Counted from the stretch's first letter, positions 31,751 to 42,519 are shown. The stretch is 64,000 nucleotides of DNA from Alphaproteobacteria bacterium (GCA_009919335.1 RGCC01000001.1:62001-126000); one strand, 5' to 3'. Notes: generated by a model not told the origin, from the letters alone. Translations and numbers: made by a program.

Positions 31751-33679
31751 ATGCGGACACCATTGCTTGATCACATAACCAAGATTGATGATGTTCGGCG
31801 TCTTAGCGAGGCTGAATTGCCGCAGCTTGCCCATGAACTGCGGTCGGCGACGATCTCGGCTGTATCAAAAACTGGTGGTCACCTTGGCGCAGGGCTTGGC
31901 GTTGTCGAGCTGACGGTGGCGTTGCATTATGTGTTTTCTACACCCGAAGACCGGTTGATCTGGGATGTTGGACATCAGGCCTATCCGCATAAAATCCTTA
32001 CCGGTCGACGCGATCGCATCAATAGCCTGCGGCAAAAGGGCGGCCTGTCGGGTTTTACCAAGCGCAGCGAGTCTGAATTTGATCCCTTTGGTGCGGGGCA
32101 TTCCTCGACATCAATTTCGGCTGGCCTCGGTATGGCGGTTGCCAGCGAAATGCAGGGGGTTGCGCGCAATGTGATTGCGGTGATCGGTGATGGTGCGATG
32201 AGCGCCGGCATGGCCTATGAGGCGATGAACAATGCCGGCACGATGAATAACCGGCTTATCGTCATCTTGAACGATAATGATATGTCAATTTCGCAGCCGG
32301 TTGGCGCGATGAGCAGCTATCTTTCCCGGCTGATTACATCACAGCCCTATCATTCAATCCGTGATTTAATGCGTGAAGTGGCAAGCCATTTTCCGGCCGA
32401 GATTGAACGCACCGCGCGGCGGGCCAAAGATGCAGCGCGTGATCTGATGGGCGGTAACTCGGTCTTTAGCCAGCTAGGTTTTACTCATATCGGGCCGATT
32501 GACGGGCATGATATGGGGCATTTGCTGCCGGTACTTAAAAATCTGCGTGACTCGGCCTCGCACGGGCCGGTACTGGTGCATGTGGTGACAGAAAAAGGCC
32601 ATGGACACCCATTTGCCAGCCCGTCTGCGGAAAAATATCACGCGGTACCAAAATTTGACATTATCACCGGTACCCAGCAAAAATCAGGCGGCAATCTGCC
32701 AAGCTATACGTCGGTTTTCGCACATAGCCTTATCACCGCTGCCGAAGCTGATCCGAAGATTGTGGCGATTACTGCGGCAATGCCGTCCGGCACCGGTCTT
32801 GATAAGGTCAAAGCCCGTTTTCCAAGCCGTGTTTTCGACGTTGGTATCGCTGAACAGCACGCGGTTACGTTTGCGGCGGGGCTGGCGTGCGAGGGGATGA
32901 AACCATTTTGTGCGCTTTATTCGACCTTCCTGCAGCGCGGCTATGATCAGCTTGTGCATGATGTTGCGGTGCAGAATCTGCCAGTGCGGTTTGCCATTGA
33001 TCGGGCTGGGCTGGTCGGGGCTGATGGGGCAACCCATGCTGGTGTTTATGATTTGGCCTATTTGTCTTGTCTGCCCAATATGGTCATTATGTGCCCGTCT
33101 GATGAGGCGGAATTGGTGCATATGGTTGCGACTGCGGCTGCCTATGATGACGGACCGTCGGCATTGCGTTACCCCCGCGGTGAAGGCGTTGGATGCGCCA
33201 TGCCAGACGTGGGTAAGGCGCTGGAAATCGGCAAGGGGCGGATTTTACGCACGGGCAGTGATCTGGCGATTTTGTCGCTGGGTACAAGGGCCGCGGCTGC
33301 GCTTGATGCGGCTGACCGGCTTGTCGCCGAGGGTGTCAGAGTCACCGTTGCGGATGCGCGGTTTGCCAAGCCGCTGGACACTGATCTGATTGATCAATTG
33401 GCGACGCAACATAAGGCGTTGATAATCGTCGAAGAGGGTAGTCCGGGTGGATTTTCTGCCCATGTGATGAGCTATCTTGCGAATGAGGGCCATCTTGATG
33501 GCGGGCTAAAGGCGCGCGCCCTGACCTTGCCGGATGCGTTTATCGACCATGACAGCCAGCAAGGTCAACTGGCCATGGCCGGTCTCGATGCTGATGGGGT
33601 CTATGCGGCGGCGACAAAAATAATGCCGCGGCCCACAATAACGACCGATGGCCGGACCATCAAAGGCACCACGGCATAA
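31751..33679 (+). CDS. dxs: 1-deoxy-D-xylulose-5-phosphate synthase
   Basis: The thiamine-diphosphate enzyme that starts the MEP isoprenoid pathway. The 642-residue product has [36 protein letters not shown], the ThDP motif [18 protein letters not shown]...[30 protein letters not shown] and [19 protein letters not shown] 31751 is directly preceded by an in-frame TTG at 31748; ATG is preferred. It follows ispA after 216 bases that show no gene, and precedes tlyA by 8 bases. Confidence 0.97.
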   Translation: MRTPLLDHITKIDDVRRLSEAELPQLAHELRSATISAVSKTGGHLGAGLGVVELTVALHYVFSTPEDRLIWDVGHQAYPHKILTGRRDRINSLRQKGGLSGFTKRSESEFDPFGAGHSSTSISAGLGMAVASEMQGVARNVIAVIGDGAMSAGMAYEAMNNAGTMNNRLIVILNDNDMSISQPVGAMSSYLSRLITSQPYHSIRDLMREVASHFPAEIERTARRAKDAARDLMGGNSVFSQLGFTHIGPIDGHDMGHLLPVLKNLRDSASHGPVLVHVVTEKGHGHPFASPSAEKYHAVPKFDIITGTQQKSGGNLPSYTSVFAHSLITAAEADPKIVAITAAMPSGTGLDKVKARFPSRVFDVGIAEQHAVTFAAGLACEGMKPFCALYSTFLQRGYDQLVHDVAVQNLPVRFAIDRAGLVGADGATHAGVYDLAYLSCLPNMVIMCPSDEAELVHMVATAAAYDDGPSALRYPRGEGVGCAMPDVGKALEIGKGRILRTGSDLAILSLGTRAAAALDAADRLVAEGVRVTVADARFAKPLDTDLIDQLATQHKALIIVEEGSPGGFSAHVMSYLANEGHLDGGLKARALTLPDAFIDHDSQQGQLAMAGLDADGVYAAATKIMPRPTITTDGRTIKGTTA

Positions 33680-33687
33680 TGCGGTAA

Positions 33688-34539
33688 ATGTCGGGCGCAT
33701 CGTTTCTTTCGCCATATATCGGCTGTAAGGGTTTGTCAGGCGTGGGAAAATCACGAAAGCCAAATAAGGATATCATACAGGCTGAAGCTGGGCTGGCGTC
33801 AAAGCTGCGCGCTGATGCGTTGTTGTTGGCGCGCGGACTGTCCCGGTCGCGTGACCGTGCCCGCGACCTTATTGCCGAGGGTGCGGTTCTGGTCGATGGT
33901 CAGCCGGTTCTAAAAGCCTCAAAGCTGCTGGAAATAGAGTGCAATCTTGAGGTGACATCGACGGGTAATCCGTGGGTTAGCCGGGCGGGCATAAAGCTGG
34001 CGGGTGGGCTGGCGGCATTCCCGATGATTGCTGTAGCGGGCCGTTATGCGCTTGATATAGGTGCCAGCACTGGCGGCTTTACCGAGGTGTTGCTGTCGCA
34101 TCATGTGGGTCATGTGGTGGCGATTGATGTTGGCAGTGGGCAATTGGCCGCCGGATTGGCCGCCGATGCCCGTGTGACTGTGCTGGATGGCACAAATGCG
34201 CGTTATCTTCGACTTGACATGCTGCAGCAGCCGCCACAGCTGGTTGTGTGTGACGCGTCATTTATTTCGTTGAAAAAGGTGCTTGTGGCAGCGATGGATA
34301 TGGCCGCTGCCGGTGCTGATCTATTGGCGCTGATCAAACCGCAATTCGAAGTTGGTAAGGGCCTTGTCGGCAAGGGCGGGATTGTCCGCGAGCCGCATCT
34401 GCATGACATGGTTATTGCCGATATCGAAGGCTGGCTGGTCACTGAAATGGGGTGGCACCATATTGGCACTGTTCCATCCCCGATTGATGGGCCTGATGGT
34501 AATCGCGAATTTCTGCTGGCTGGCAAAAAGCCCGAATAG
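33688..34539 (+). CDS. tlyA: TlyA-family rRNA 2'-O-methyltransferase
   Basis: A 283-residue (or shorter) protein with an N-terminal S4 domain (RADALLLARGLSRSRDRARDLIAEGAVLVDG) and a FtsJ-like Rossmann domain (ALDIGASTGGFTEVLL, VVAIDVGSGQL, LIKPQFEVG). TlyA enzymes methylate cytidine 2'-OH in 16S and/or 23S rRNA. The first about 22 residues before VGKSRKPNK have no similarity, so the true start may be an internal GTG near 33739. Last gene of xseB-ispA-dxs-tlyA, convergent with aroC. Confidence 0.9.
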   Translation: MSGASFLSPYIGCKGLSGVGKSRKPNKDIIQAEAGLASKLRADALLLARGLSRSRDRARDLIAEGAVLVDGQPVLKASKLLEIECNLEVTSTGNPWVSRAGIKLAGGLAAFPMIAVAGRYALDIGASTGGFTEVLLSHHVGHVVAIDVGSGQLAAGLAADARVTVLDGTNARYLRLDMLQQPPQLVVCDASFISLKKVLVAAMDMAAAGADLLALIKPQFEVGKGLVGKGGIVREPHLHDMVIADIEGWLVTEMGWHHIGTVPSPIDGPDGNREFLLAGKKPE

Positions 34540-34602
34540 GCGCGCCGGATCAATCTAGCCTGACCAGAGGCTGCGGACTTACTCTAGAGGCTGCAAACCT
34601 GA

Positions 34603-35709
34603 TCAGAGATTAAACCCGCATTGTGCTCTGTGCCGCATCAACAGATCAGCCAGCACCAATGACATCATCGCTTCGGCAACCGGTACGCCGCGAATACCAA
34701 CACAAGGGTCATGCCGCCCTTTTGTCACAACATCGACATTCTGGTTGTCACGATCAATCGAACGCCGCGGCGTCAGGATTGACGATGTTGGCTTGATTGC
34801 GACCCGCACCACAATTTGCTGGCCGGTGGAAATGCCGCCAAGAACACCGCCAGCCTGATTGCTTAGGAAGCTTGGCGAAGCGAGATTGTCACCAGCCCGC
34901 ATTTCATCACTAGCAACGCTGCCATCAATGGCTGAAAGCGCAAAGCCGCCGCCGATTTCAACACCTTTGGCTGCATTAATGCTCATCATCGCTGCGGCCA
35001 ATTCGCCGTCCAGCTTGCCATAGATTGGCTGACCAAGGCCGACCGGAACACCATCTGCAACAATCTCAAGAATCGCACCTGCTGAAGATCCGGATTTGCG
35101 TACGCCGTCTAGATAGGCCTCCCATTTAGTGGCGGTCGCCGCATCGGCACAGAAAAACGGGTTATTCTGCCGCTCGTCCCAATCGATCTTGCTGCGGTCA
35201 ATGGCGTGCGGGCCAATCTGGGTTACCATGCCGCGAACCTGGTAAACATCACCAAGGACGGCCTTTAGGAACTGATCGGCAATGGCACCAGCCGCAACTC
35301 TGACAGCGGTTTCACGCGCAGATGAACGGCCACCACCGCGATAATCGCGATTGCCATATTTCATTTGATAGGTGTAATCAGCGTGCCCGGGGCGAAACTG
35401 GTTAGCGATCTCGCCATAATCTTTCGAGCGTTGATCCTTGTTGCGGATCAAAAGAGCGATCGGGGTGCCGGTAGTTTTGCCGTCAAAAACCCCTGATAGA
35501 ATCTCGACCTGATCATCTTCTTGCCGCTGGGTAACAAACTTAGAGGTGCCGGGGCGCCGGCGGTCAAGATAGGGCTGGATCACCGCCTCGCTTAGCGGCA
35601 GGTTTGGCGGCACGCCATCAACAATACAGCCAATACCCACACCATGGCTTTCGCCAAAGCTGGTTACATTAAATAGCGTGCCGAAACTGTTATCTGACAT
35701 CTTAGACAA
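34603..35709 (-). CDS. aroC: Chorismate synthase
   Basis: The last shikimate pathway enzyme, FMNH2-dependent, 368 residues. Motifs are [49 protein letters not shown], and [15 protein letters not shown], followed by [18 protein letters not shown] near the C-terminus. It overlaps the preceding fabI by eight bases, so both are translated from one message. Confidence 0.97.
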   Translation of the reverse strand: MSKMSDNSFGTLFNVTSFGESHGVGIGCIVDGVPPNLPLSEAVIQPYLDRRRPGTSKFVTQRQEDDQVEILSGVFDGKTTGTPIALLIRNKDQRSKDYGEIANQFRPGHADYTYQMKYGNRDYRGGGRSSARETAVRVAAGAIADQFLKAVLGDVYQVRGMVTQIGPHAIDRSKIDWDERQNNPFFCADAATATKWEAYLDGVRKSGSSAGAILEIVADGVPVGLGQPIYGKLDGELAAAMMSINAAKGVEIGGGFALSAIDGSVASDEMRAGDNLASPSFLSNQAGGVLGGISTGQQIVVRVAIKPTSSILTPRRSIDRDNQNVDVVTKGRHDPCVGIRGVPVAEAMMSLVLADLLMRHRAQCGFNL

Positions 35710-36523
35710 CTGAAATATCAGGGGCGTCGACAGCTTTCATGCCAACAACATGATAGCCGCAATCGACGTGATGGGTTTCGCCGGTGACGCCTGATGCGAG
35801 GTCGGACAAAAGATACATACCCGCCCCACCAACATCCGCAAGCGTGACATTGCGCTTAAGCGGTGAGTTATACTGGTTCCATTTCAAGATATAGCGGAAA
35901 TCGCCAATGCCTGACGCAGCAAGCGTTTTCATCGGGCCGGCAGACAGGCCATTCACCCGAATATTACGCCCGCCAAGATCAACCGCCAGATAGCGGATCG
36001 ACGCCTCCAACGCGGCCTTGGCAACGCCCATCACGTTGTAATGCGGCATCACGCGCTCGGCGCCGTAATAGGTAAGGGTCAGCATCGAGCCACCATCATT
36101 CATCATGGCGGCGGCGCGGCGTGCAACGGCGGTAAAGGAATAGACTGAAATATCCATCGTGCGCGCAAAATTATCGCGGCTTGTATCGACATAGCCGCCT
36201 TTCAATTCTTCCTTGTCCGAATAGGCAATTGCGTGCAGCACAAAATCCAGCGTACCCCATTTTTCCTTCAAGGTCGCAAAAGTCGCATCTATGCTGGCCT
36301 CATCGGTTACATCGCATGGCATGACAAGATCGCTGCCAACTGACGCAGCAAGTGGTCCAACACGCTTTTCTAATGCCTCACCTTGAAAGGTGAAAGCAAG
36401 CTCAGCTCCCTGTTCGGCAAGCTTGGCCGCAATACCCCAAGCAATTGAACGGTCATTGGCAACGCCCATGATGAGGCCTTTTTTGCCCGCCATGACGCCA
36501 GATGATGATGCTGTGTTTGACAT
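35702..36523 (-). CDS. fabI: Enoyl-ACP reductase FabI
   Basis: The NADH-dependent reductase that completes each cycle of fatty acid elongation, 273 residues. The cofactor motif is [20 protein letters not shown], characteristic of FabI rather than other SDR reductases. The active site Tyr-x6-Lys is seen in [14 protein letters not shown], and [16 protein letters not shown] is typical. First gene of fabI-aroC, a common alphaproteobacterial order. Confidence 0.96.
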   Translation of the reverse strand: MSNTASSSGVMAGKKGLIMGVANDRSIAWGIAAKLAEQGAELAFTFQGEALEKRVGPLAASVGSDLVMPCDVTDEASIDATFATLKEKWGTLDFVLHAIAYSDKEELKGGYVDTSRDNFARTMDISVYSFTAVARRAAAMMNDGGSMLTLTYYGAERVMPHYNVMGVAKAALEASIRYLAVDLGGRNIRVNGLSAGPMKTLAASGIGDFRYILKWNQYNSPLKRNVTLADVGGAGMYLLSDLASGVTGETHHVDCGYHVVGMKAVDAPDISVV

Positions 36524-36680
36524 AAGTGACTGCCCTTTTCATCGAAAGATAGTTATACGAGTTATTGTTATGCGCCGATGGCCGGAGTTTACTCCAACAC
36601 AGGCCAAACATACAAGTGATGCCGTGAAAATCACGGATCATCACTGATATGTTTGTACTTAAAAAGGGTTGCTGCTTGGA

Positions 36681-37253
36681 TTAGCGGAGTGAATAGCTGG
36701 TACGGCGGACCACTTCGACGCGCGAACCAACAGTCAATGGGGTTTTGCTCTCCAGCTTGACGATCTTGCCATCAAGTTCGATATGGTTGCGGTAACCAGT
36801 AATTTCGCTGATATTTTCCTCAACCATCACTGTGGTTACGCTGCAAGATTCCTGCTGCTTATAACCGACCACCCGGTTATTTTTCTGGTTTTTGGCATGT
36901 TCACGGCCAAGCAATGCGCCAGCAACCGTGCCCGCGGCACCAGCCCCTTCATTATCGGACAATTTATTACCAACAGCCGAGCCGATCAGACCGCCTATAA
37001 TCATTGAGCCAAGGTCTGACTTACCCTCGCTCTCGGCATAAATCGGCACATCGACAGTACGGCAACTGCGCTGATCAGTTGGTGTTTTGCGAATGTAGGT
37101 CGATGTTAGCGTGATGGTATCCACCACTGTGCCAACAACTGTTTCAATGCGTGTCTCTGCGGCCGCGCTGCTGATCGCAAGTGATCCGGCAATAATTGCG
37201 GCGGCGGGCGCAAAGCGACAGCAAACTGGCATTTTTTTTGTCATTTTGGTCAT
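36681..37253 (-). CDS. Exported glycine-zipper 2TM domain protein
   Basis: A 190-residue envelope protein. It has a cleavable signal (AAAIIAGSLAISSAAAET) and a glycine-zipper 2TM segment, LGSMIIGGLIGSAVGNKLSD followed by GAGAAGTVAGALLGREHA, around residues 80-117. Similar proteins such as SlyB-like and Rickettsia 17-kDa antigens sit in the outer membrane; here there is no lipobox Cys after the signal. The rest is a beta-rich domain with paired Cys residues (RSCRTVDV, ESCSVTTV) that could form a disulfide. Its function is not known. It stands alone, divergent from pdxH. Confidence 0.8.
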   Translation of the reverse strand: MTKMTKKMPVCCRFAPAAAIIAGSLAISSAAAETRIETVVGTVVDTITLTSTYIRKTPTDQRSCRTVDVPIYAESEGKSDLGSMIIGGLIGSAVGNKLSDNEGAGAAGTVAGALLGREHAKNQKNNRVVGYKQQESCSVTTVMVEENISEITGYRNHIELDGKIVKLESKTPLTVGSRVEVVRRTSYSLR

Positions 37254-37691
37254 GTTACACCTCTTGAGTTTCGGGGTAAGGGTTCGCGGTAATGTTTTGG
37301 CCCATGTTATGGCCTATCTTTTGGTCCAAATGTTTGGTTCCAGTCGTGCTGGTTCCGGTCTTTTCGCTGACAGCTGTGGCGCCGATAACGGCATAGCCGG
37401 TATTCACCTGCGTCATGTCAAAACGATTTTAATTCTTTATACAATAGTATCATGCCGCATGATTATGGCAAATCTATGGTTGGTTTCGGCATTGGAATGA
37501 AAGAAAGATCAAAATTCGGTCTGGCTTGCGTTGCTTCCTGCCAAGCAAGCCCCTACATCTAGGTGAAGCGCGGTGCGAGGTGGTGCGGTGTAATTATTAC
37601 GCGCCTAACTTGTCTGGTGCTGCATCTTGTGGCCTGATACTGCATCTTGCTGATAGGTTAATTTTAGATCGTTTAAGTGGAGACAGCCCCT
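37254..37691. other. Intergenic gap between glycine-zipper gene and pdxH
   Basis: 438 bases with no convincing gene. It should hold the divergent promoters of both flanking genes. An inverted repeat GGCTTGC/GCAAGCC spans 37524-37552 with a 15-base loop and no T-run, so it is not a normal terminator. The decamer ctgcatcttg occurs twice near 37620 and 37641. I cannot assign an RNA gene. Confidence 0.6.
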
Positions 37692-38282
37692 ATGGAAATT
37701 ATCGTCGGAACCGACCCTTTCGCCCTGTTCCAAGACTGGTATGACGAAGCTGTCAAAACCGAGATCAATGATCCGGACGCGATCGCGCTAGCCTCGGTTG
37801 ATGCTGGCGGCATGCCGTCGGTGCGGATGGTTCTGTTGCGGCGTTGGTCGCCTGACGGGTTTCTGTTTTTCACCAATTATGAAAGCCGCAAGGCGGATGA
37901 ATTGCTTGCCACCGGCAAGGCGGCCTTTTGCCTCCATTGGAAAAGCCAGCGGCGTCAGATAAGGGTTGTCGGCGATGTTGGCAAGGCGACCGCCGCGCAA
38001 TCGGATGAATATTTCAATAGTCGTGGACGCGGCAGCCAGATTGGCGCTTGGGCGTCGGCGCAGTCCCGCCCGCTGGCAAGCCGCAGCGCGCTTGCGGCCG
38101 AGGTCAATCGCTATGAAGCACAATTTACCGCCGCGGTTGACCGCCCACCACATTGGGGCGGCTTTTGCCTAAAACCGCAGGAAATTGAATTCTGGCATGA
38201 TGGCGAACACCGGCTGCATGACCGTTTCCGGTTTCTTCTGCAAAGCGATGGCAGCTGGGATATCAAGCGCTTAAACCCGTAA
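37692..38282 (+). CDS. pdxH: Pyridoxamine/pyridoxine 5'-phosphate oxidase
   Basis: The FMN enzyme that makes pyridoxal 5'-phosphate. The 196-residue product matches PdxH from start to end: DPFALFQDWYDEA, VRMVLLRRWSPDGFLFFTNYESRKADEL, QIRVVGDV, SRGRGSQIGAWASAQS, and the C-terminal EFWHDGEHRLHDRFRF. ATG 37692 places DPF at the usual distance from the N-terminus; GTG 37677 would add five residues. Single gene. Confidence 0.96.
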   Translation: MEIIVGTDPFALFQDWYDEAVKTEINDPDAIALASVDAGGMPSVRMVLLRRWSPDGFLFFTNYESRKADELLATGKAAFCLHWKSQRRQIRVVGDVGKATAAQSDEYFNSRGRGSQIGAWASAQSRPLASRSALAAEVNRYEAQFTAAVDRPPHWGGFCLKPQEIEFWHDGEHRLHDRFRFLLQSDGSWDIKRLNP

Positions 38283-38492
38283 CCGGCTGATTACGCAGTT
38301 TCGCATAGTGCTAAAAAACGCATGGTCGGGCGGGTTTTTGTCTGATTGCGGCACGCCGCGCCTGTTTTTGTCAAAATACGGTCGTTTGCTAGACGCTTTT
38401 CGCCAATTTTTCCTCGTAGACTCCGCAAATGAGCGGGGTAGCCGTTTTTGGCACGCCGCAGATTTAGCTTAACTCTTTGCAGGAGACCTAGC

Positions 38493-40931
38493 ATGAAGTC
38501 GCATGCGCGTGTTGTTGTTATTGGTGGTGGCGTTGTTGGTGTCAGTACGCTGTATCATCTGGCGAAAAAAGGCTGGAGTGACGTCGTTCTGGTTGAACGC
38601 AAGGAATTAACATCAGGCTCAACATGGCACGCTGCTGGCCTGTTGCCGTTGTTTAATATGTCATACTCGGTTGGCCAAATTCACAAATATTCGGTCAAGT
38701 TTTATCAGGAATTGCAGGAAGAAACCGGCATGAATGTCGGGTTCCGCAATGTTTCCAACATCCGTCTGGCCAGCAATCAGGACCGGATGGATGAATATCG
38801 CCAATATGCCGGTGTTGCCAGCACCATCGGAGTCAAGGTTGATTTTCTGACCCCGGAACAGGTTCTTGATTATTGGCCAATGGCAAATATAGAAGGCCTT
38901 GTCGGGGCCATTCGCCATCCTGAAGATGGTTACATTCAGCCAGCCGACCTGACCCAAGCGCTGGCGCGGGGCGCGCGAGACCGTGGCGCGGAAATTTACC
39001 GGAATACGGCGGTAACAGCGATTTCACGAACCGATGATGGCTTGTGGAAAATCACCACTGATAAGGGCGATATCACCTGCGAGCATGTGGTCAGCGCAAC
39101 CGGTAATTTTGCGCGAAAAACCGGTGCGATGGTGGGGTTGAATATTCCGGTTATTCCGGTCGAACATCAATATATTGTTACCGAAGCGCATCCCGATATT
39201 CAGGCACGTCATCGTGATGGCAAGCATGAGATGGGCGTCCTTCGCGACTCTGAGGGACAATGGTATATGCGTGAAGAGGCTGGTGGCCTGATCCTTGGCC
39301 CCTATGAAAAAGGCGCGCCAGTTTGCTATATGGATGGGCCAAGTGACGATTCGGAATATGAGTTATTCCAAGAAGATCTTGAGCGCCTTGAGCCGCATAT
39401 CGAGTCGGCAATGCACCGTGTCCCAGCGTTTGGCGAGTCTGGGGTGAAAAAGGTTTATAATGGCGCGATTGCCTATACGCCTGATGGCAACCCGATTGTC
39501 GGGCCGGCGTGGGATCTGCCAAATTTCTGGCTGAATGAGGGCCATAGTTTCGGCATTACCGCAGCTGGTGGTGCCGGTTGGCAGCTTGCCGAATGGATTG
39601 TTGAGGGCGAGCCAACGATTGATATGTTGGGGGTCGACCCCCGCCGTTATGGCAGCTATGCCACCCAGTCCTATTTAAAAGTAAAGAACGAAGAAGCCTA
39701 TGCGAATGTCTTTGTCACGCATTTCCCGGATGAAGAACGAACCGAAGGCCGGCCGCTTCGCACCGCCCCTTGTTATGACCGGCTAAAGGCGCTGGGCGCC
39801 GTCTTTGGACAGAAATTTGGCTGGGAGCGGGCTAACTGGTTCGCGCCCGAAGGGGTGCCGCAGGAAGATCACTGGTCGTTCCGCCGGTCAAACTATTTCG
39901 AGCATATCGGCAATGAAGTTCGCAATGTGACTGAAAATGCCGGTTTGCTTGATATGTCGGCATTTGCCAAAGCGCGCATTTCTGGCCCCGGTGCCGAGGC
40001 GTTTCTGGATTATCTTGTTGCCAATAAACTGCCCAAGAAAGTCGGACGGGTGGCGCTGTGCCATGCGTTGACCGAACGCGGCGGTGTGCATTCTGAATTT
40101 ACCATCCAGCGCGAAAGTGCGACGAGCTTTTATCTGGTTTCTGCCGGGGCGGGGCAGCGGCTTGACCATGACTGGATTAAAAAACATATGCCGGATGATG
40201 GTTCGGTTCGGTTTGACAATCTAACCAATGCGATTGGTGTTCTGGTTTTGGCAGGCCCGAAAGCGCGAGATATTCTGGCGAAAATCACCCGTGCCGATTT
40301 ATCGAATGCGGCGTTTCCATGGCTGTCTGGCCAGATGATTGATGTCAATCTGGCACCAGCAATGGCAATCCGGGTGAATTTTGTTGGCGAGCTGGGCTGG
40401 GAGCTGCATCATCCGATTGAGTATCAGAACCATATCTTTGATGCATTAATGGCAGCGGGCGCCGAGTTTGGGTTGAAGCCATTTGGTATTCGCGCGATGG
40501 ATGCAATGCGGCTGGAAAAATCCTACCGCCTCGTCGGCACAGAATTATCTATCGAATATGCGGCGCTGGAAAGCGGGCTGCATCGCTTTGTTCATCTTAA
40601 TAAGGGTGACTTTAAAGGTCAGCGGCAATTGACCGAATGGCAGGAACGCGGTTTTGCCAATTCGATGGTCACGCTTGAGGTGCATGATACAACCGACGCT
40701 GATGCAATTGGCGGTAATCCGATCATGACCGAGGATGGAACTGTCATTGGCCGTGCGACAAGCGGCGGTTATGGTTTCCGGCTTGGAAAATCACTTGCCC
40801 TTGCAATGGTGCGGCCGGATTTGGCCGTTCCGGGAACCAAATTGATGATTGATATCCTTGATCAGCGTTTGCCGGTTACCGTGCTTGAGGACTCACCCTT
40901 CGATCCAGATAATTCGCGGCTGCGGGCCTAG
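38493..40931 (+). CDS. Dimethylglycine dehydrogenase-like FAD/GcvT enzyme
   Basis: An 812-residue two-domain enzyme. The N-terminal DAO-type flavin domain has GGGVVG at 11-16 and SGSTWHAAGLL, where His46 aligns with the residue that covalently holds FAD in dimethylglycine and sarcosine dehydrogenases. The C-terminal half (from about 430) is a GcvT-type folate domain (WFAPEGVPQEDHWSFRRSNYF, VTENAGLLDMSAFAK, GELGWELHHP, FGIRAMDAMRLEKSYR). It oxidises an N-methyl group and passes it to tetrahydrofolate. With mttB 34 bases downstream and soxBDAG convergent, dimethylglycine is the most likely substrate; sarcosine is possible. Start ATG 38493 has AGGAG upstream. Confidence 0.88.
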   Translation: MKSHARVVVIGGGVVGVSTLYHLAKKGWSDVVLVERKELTSGSTWHAAGLLPLFNMSYSVGQIHKYSVKFYQELQEETGMNVGFRNVSNIRLASNQDRMDEYRQYAGVASTIGVKVDFLTPEQVLDYWPMANIEGLVGAIRHPEDGYIQPADLTQALARGARDRGAEIYRNTAVTAISRTDDGLWKITTDKGDITCEHVVSATGNFARKTGAMVGLNIPVIPVEHQYIVTEAHPDIQARHRDGKHEMGVLRDSEGQWYMREEAGGLILGPYEKGAPVCYMDGPSDDSEYELFQEDLERLEPHIESAMHRVPAFGESGVKKVYNGAIAYTPDGNPIVGPAWDLPNFWLNEGHSFGITAAGGAGWQLAEWIVEGEPTIDMLGVDPRRYGSYATQSYLKVKNEEAYANVFVTHFPDEERTEGRPLRTAPCYDRLKALGAVFGQKFGWERANWFAPEGVPQEDHWSFRRSNYFEHIGNEVRNVTENAGLLDMSAFAKARISGPGAEAFLDYLVANKLPKKVGRVALCHALTERGGVHSEFTIQRESATSFYLVSAGAGQRLDHDWIKKHMPDDGSVRFDNLTNAIGVLVLAGPKARDILAKITRADLSNAAFPWLSGQMIDVNLAPAMAIRVNFVGELGWELHHPIEYQNHIFDALMAAGAEFGLKPFGIRAMDAMRLEKSYRLVGTELSIEYAALESGLHRFVHLNKGDFKGQRQLTEWQERGFANSMVTLEVHDTTDADAIGGNPIMTEDGTVIGRATSGGYGFRLGKSLALAMVRPDLAVPGTKLMIDILDQRLPVTVLEDSPFDPDNSRLRA

Positions 40932-40965
40932 CGTTTTAAAACGACACCTAATGAGGATGTGTTAA

Positions 40966-42519
40966 ATGACTGAGACAAATTCACCAGATCGCAAAAGCCG
41001 CCGTGGTGGCGGCCGCGATGCACGCCGGAGCGCGCGGTCATCGGGTAACCAGCAAGCCGCAACCCCCTTTATTACCCGCAAGATTGCGCCGTTTGATATC
41101 CTCAGCGACGAAGGCGCCGAGATCATTGAAAACAATGCCGAAACGATCCTTGAGGAAATTGGTATCGATTTTCGCGATGATCCCGAAGCCTTGACCATTT
41201 TGCGTGATGTTGGCTGTGATGTTCAGGGCGAGCGCGTACATTTCCCGCGTGGCCTTGCGCGCCAACTTTGCGCAACCGCACCCTCTACCTACACTCAACA
41301 TGCCCGCAACCCGGAACGTTCGGTTGAGATTGGCGGGATGAACACGGTTTTTGCCCCTGTTTACGGCCCCCCATTCGTGCGCGACCTGAATAATGAGCGC
41401 CGCTATGCAACGATGGAAGATTTTCAAAATCTGGTAAAGTTGGCCTATATGCATCCGGGTTTGCATCATTCTGGCGGTACGATCTGCGAGCCGGTTGATC
41501 TGCCCGTGACCAAACGCCATCTCGAGATGGTCTATGCGCATCAACGCTACTCCGACAAGCCCTATATGGGGTCAGTCACCGCGCCAAGCCGCGCCCAAGA
41601 CTCGATTGATATGTCAAAAATCCTGTTTGGTGATGATTTTGTTGCCAATAACACGGTGCTGACAAGCCTGATCAATGCCAATTCTCCGATGACGTGGGAT
41701 GACACCATGCTTGGGGCGTTAAAGGTCTATGCGCGGCATAATCAGGCGACGGTGATCTCGCCGTTTATTCTGGCTGGTGCGATGTCGCCAGTTTCGGTTG
41801 CCGGTACGCTGGCACAAACGCTTGCCGAGGCGATGAGCGGAATTGCGTTTGCGCAGGCCGTTAATCCGGGAACGCCGGTGATCTTTGGAAGTTTTGCAAG
41901 CTCGATGTCGATGCAAACAGGTGCGCCCACATTCGGCACGCCGGAACCGGCAAAAGTGCTTTATGGATGCGCCAAGCTAGCGCGTCGTCTAGGGGTGCCG
42001 TTCCGTTCAGGTGGATCTTTGACTGGATCCAAGACCGCCGATGCCCAAGCGGCTTATGAATCCACCCATACGCTGATCCCGACACTGATGGGCGGTACCA
42101 ATTTTGTGCTGCATTCAGCGGGCTGGATGGAAGGCGGGCTGGTTGCCGATTACGCCAAGCTGCTGCTTGATGCTGACCAATTGACGATGATGCCAAAGCT
42201 GGTCAATGGTATTGATCTCAGCGAAAATGGACAGGCGATGGACGCACTTCGGGAAACTGGCCCGGGTCAGCATTTCTTGGGGTCAGCCCATACGCAGGCA
42301 AATTTTGAAGACGCTTTCTGGCGCTCGCAAATGGCTGATAACACCACGTTTGAGCAATGGTCATCTGAGGGCAGTGTTGAAAGCAGTGCGCGTGCGCGCA
42401 AACGCGCTGGTGAAATGTTGGCGGCTTATGAAGCGCCGCCAATTGATCCGGCAATTGACGAGGCGCTGCGCGCCTTTATTGACCGGCGCATGGCAGAATT
42501 ACCTGATACTGATTACTAG
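40966..42519 (+). CDS. MttB-family (COG5598) corrinoid-dependent methyltransferase, non-pyrrolysine
   Basis: A 517-residue TIM-barrel of the trimethylamine methyltransferase superfamily, with no in-frame amber codon, so it belongs to the non-pyrrolysine branch that acts on quaternary amines such as glycine betaine. Recognisable parts are GAEIIENNAETILEEIGIDF, PVYGPPFVRDLNNERRYATM, HPGLHHSGGTICEPVDLP, SPFILAGAMSPVSVAGTLAQ and GSLTGSKTADAQAAYES. The N-terminus carries an Arg/Gly-rich tail (about residues 8-27, KSRRGGGRDARRSARSS). Its corrinoid partner is probably the protein at 12175-12879. The neighbour at 38493 takes dimethylglycine, which would be its product from glycine betaine. Proline betaine, carnitine and other quaternary amines remain possible. 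Confidence 0.88.
   Translation: MTETNSPDRKSRRGGGRDARRSARSSGNQQAATPFITRKIAPFDILSDEGAEIIENNAETILEEIGIDFRDDPEALTILRDVGCDVQGERVHFPRGLARQLCATAPSTYTQHARNPERSVEIGGMNTVFAPVYGPPFVRDLNNERRYATMEDFQNLVKLAYMHPGLHHSGGTICEPVDLPVTKRHLEMVYAHQRYSDKPYMGSVTAPSRAQDSIDMSKILFGDDFVANNTVLTSLINANSPMTWDDTMLGALKVYARHNQATVISPFILAGAMSPVSVAGTLAQTLAEAMSGIAFAQAVNPGTPVIFGSFASSMSMQTGAPTFGTPEPAKVLYGCAKLARRLGVPFRSGGSLTGSKTADAQAAYESTHTLIPTLMGGTNFVLHSAGWMEGGLVADYAKLLLDADQLTMMPKLVNGIDLSENGQAMDALRETGPGQHFLGSAHTQANFEDAFWRSQMADNTTFEQWSSEGSVESSARARKRAGEMLAAYEAPPIDPAIDEALRAFIDRRMAELPDTDY

Noticed and set aside
37524-37552. Inverted repeat GGCTTGC/GCAAGCC as a terminator or small RNA
   Set aside because: No T-run on either side and no promoter that I can pair with it; kept only as a note in the intergenic entry.
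40966-42519. Possible pyrrolysine codon (in-frame TAG) in the MttB homologue
   Set aside because: The frame is open for 517 codons with no internal stop and matches the family to its end, so it is a non-pyrrolysine member.
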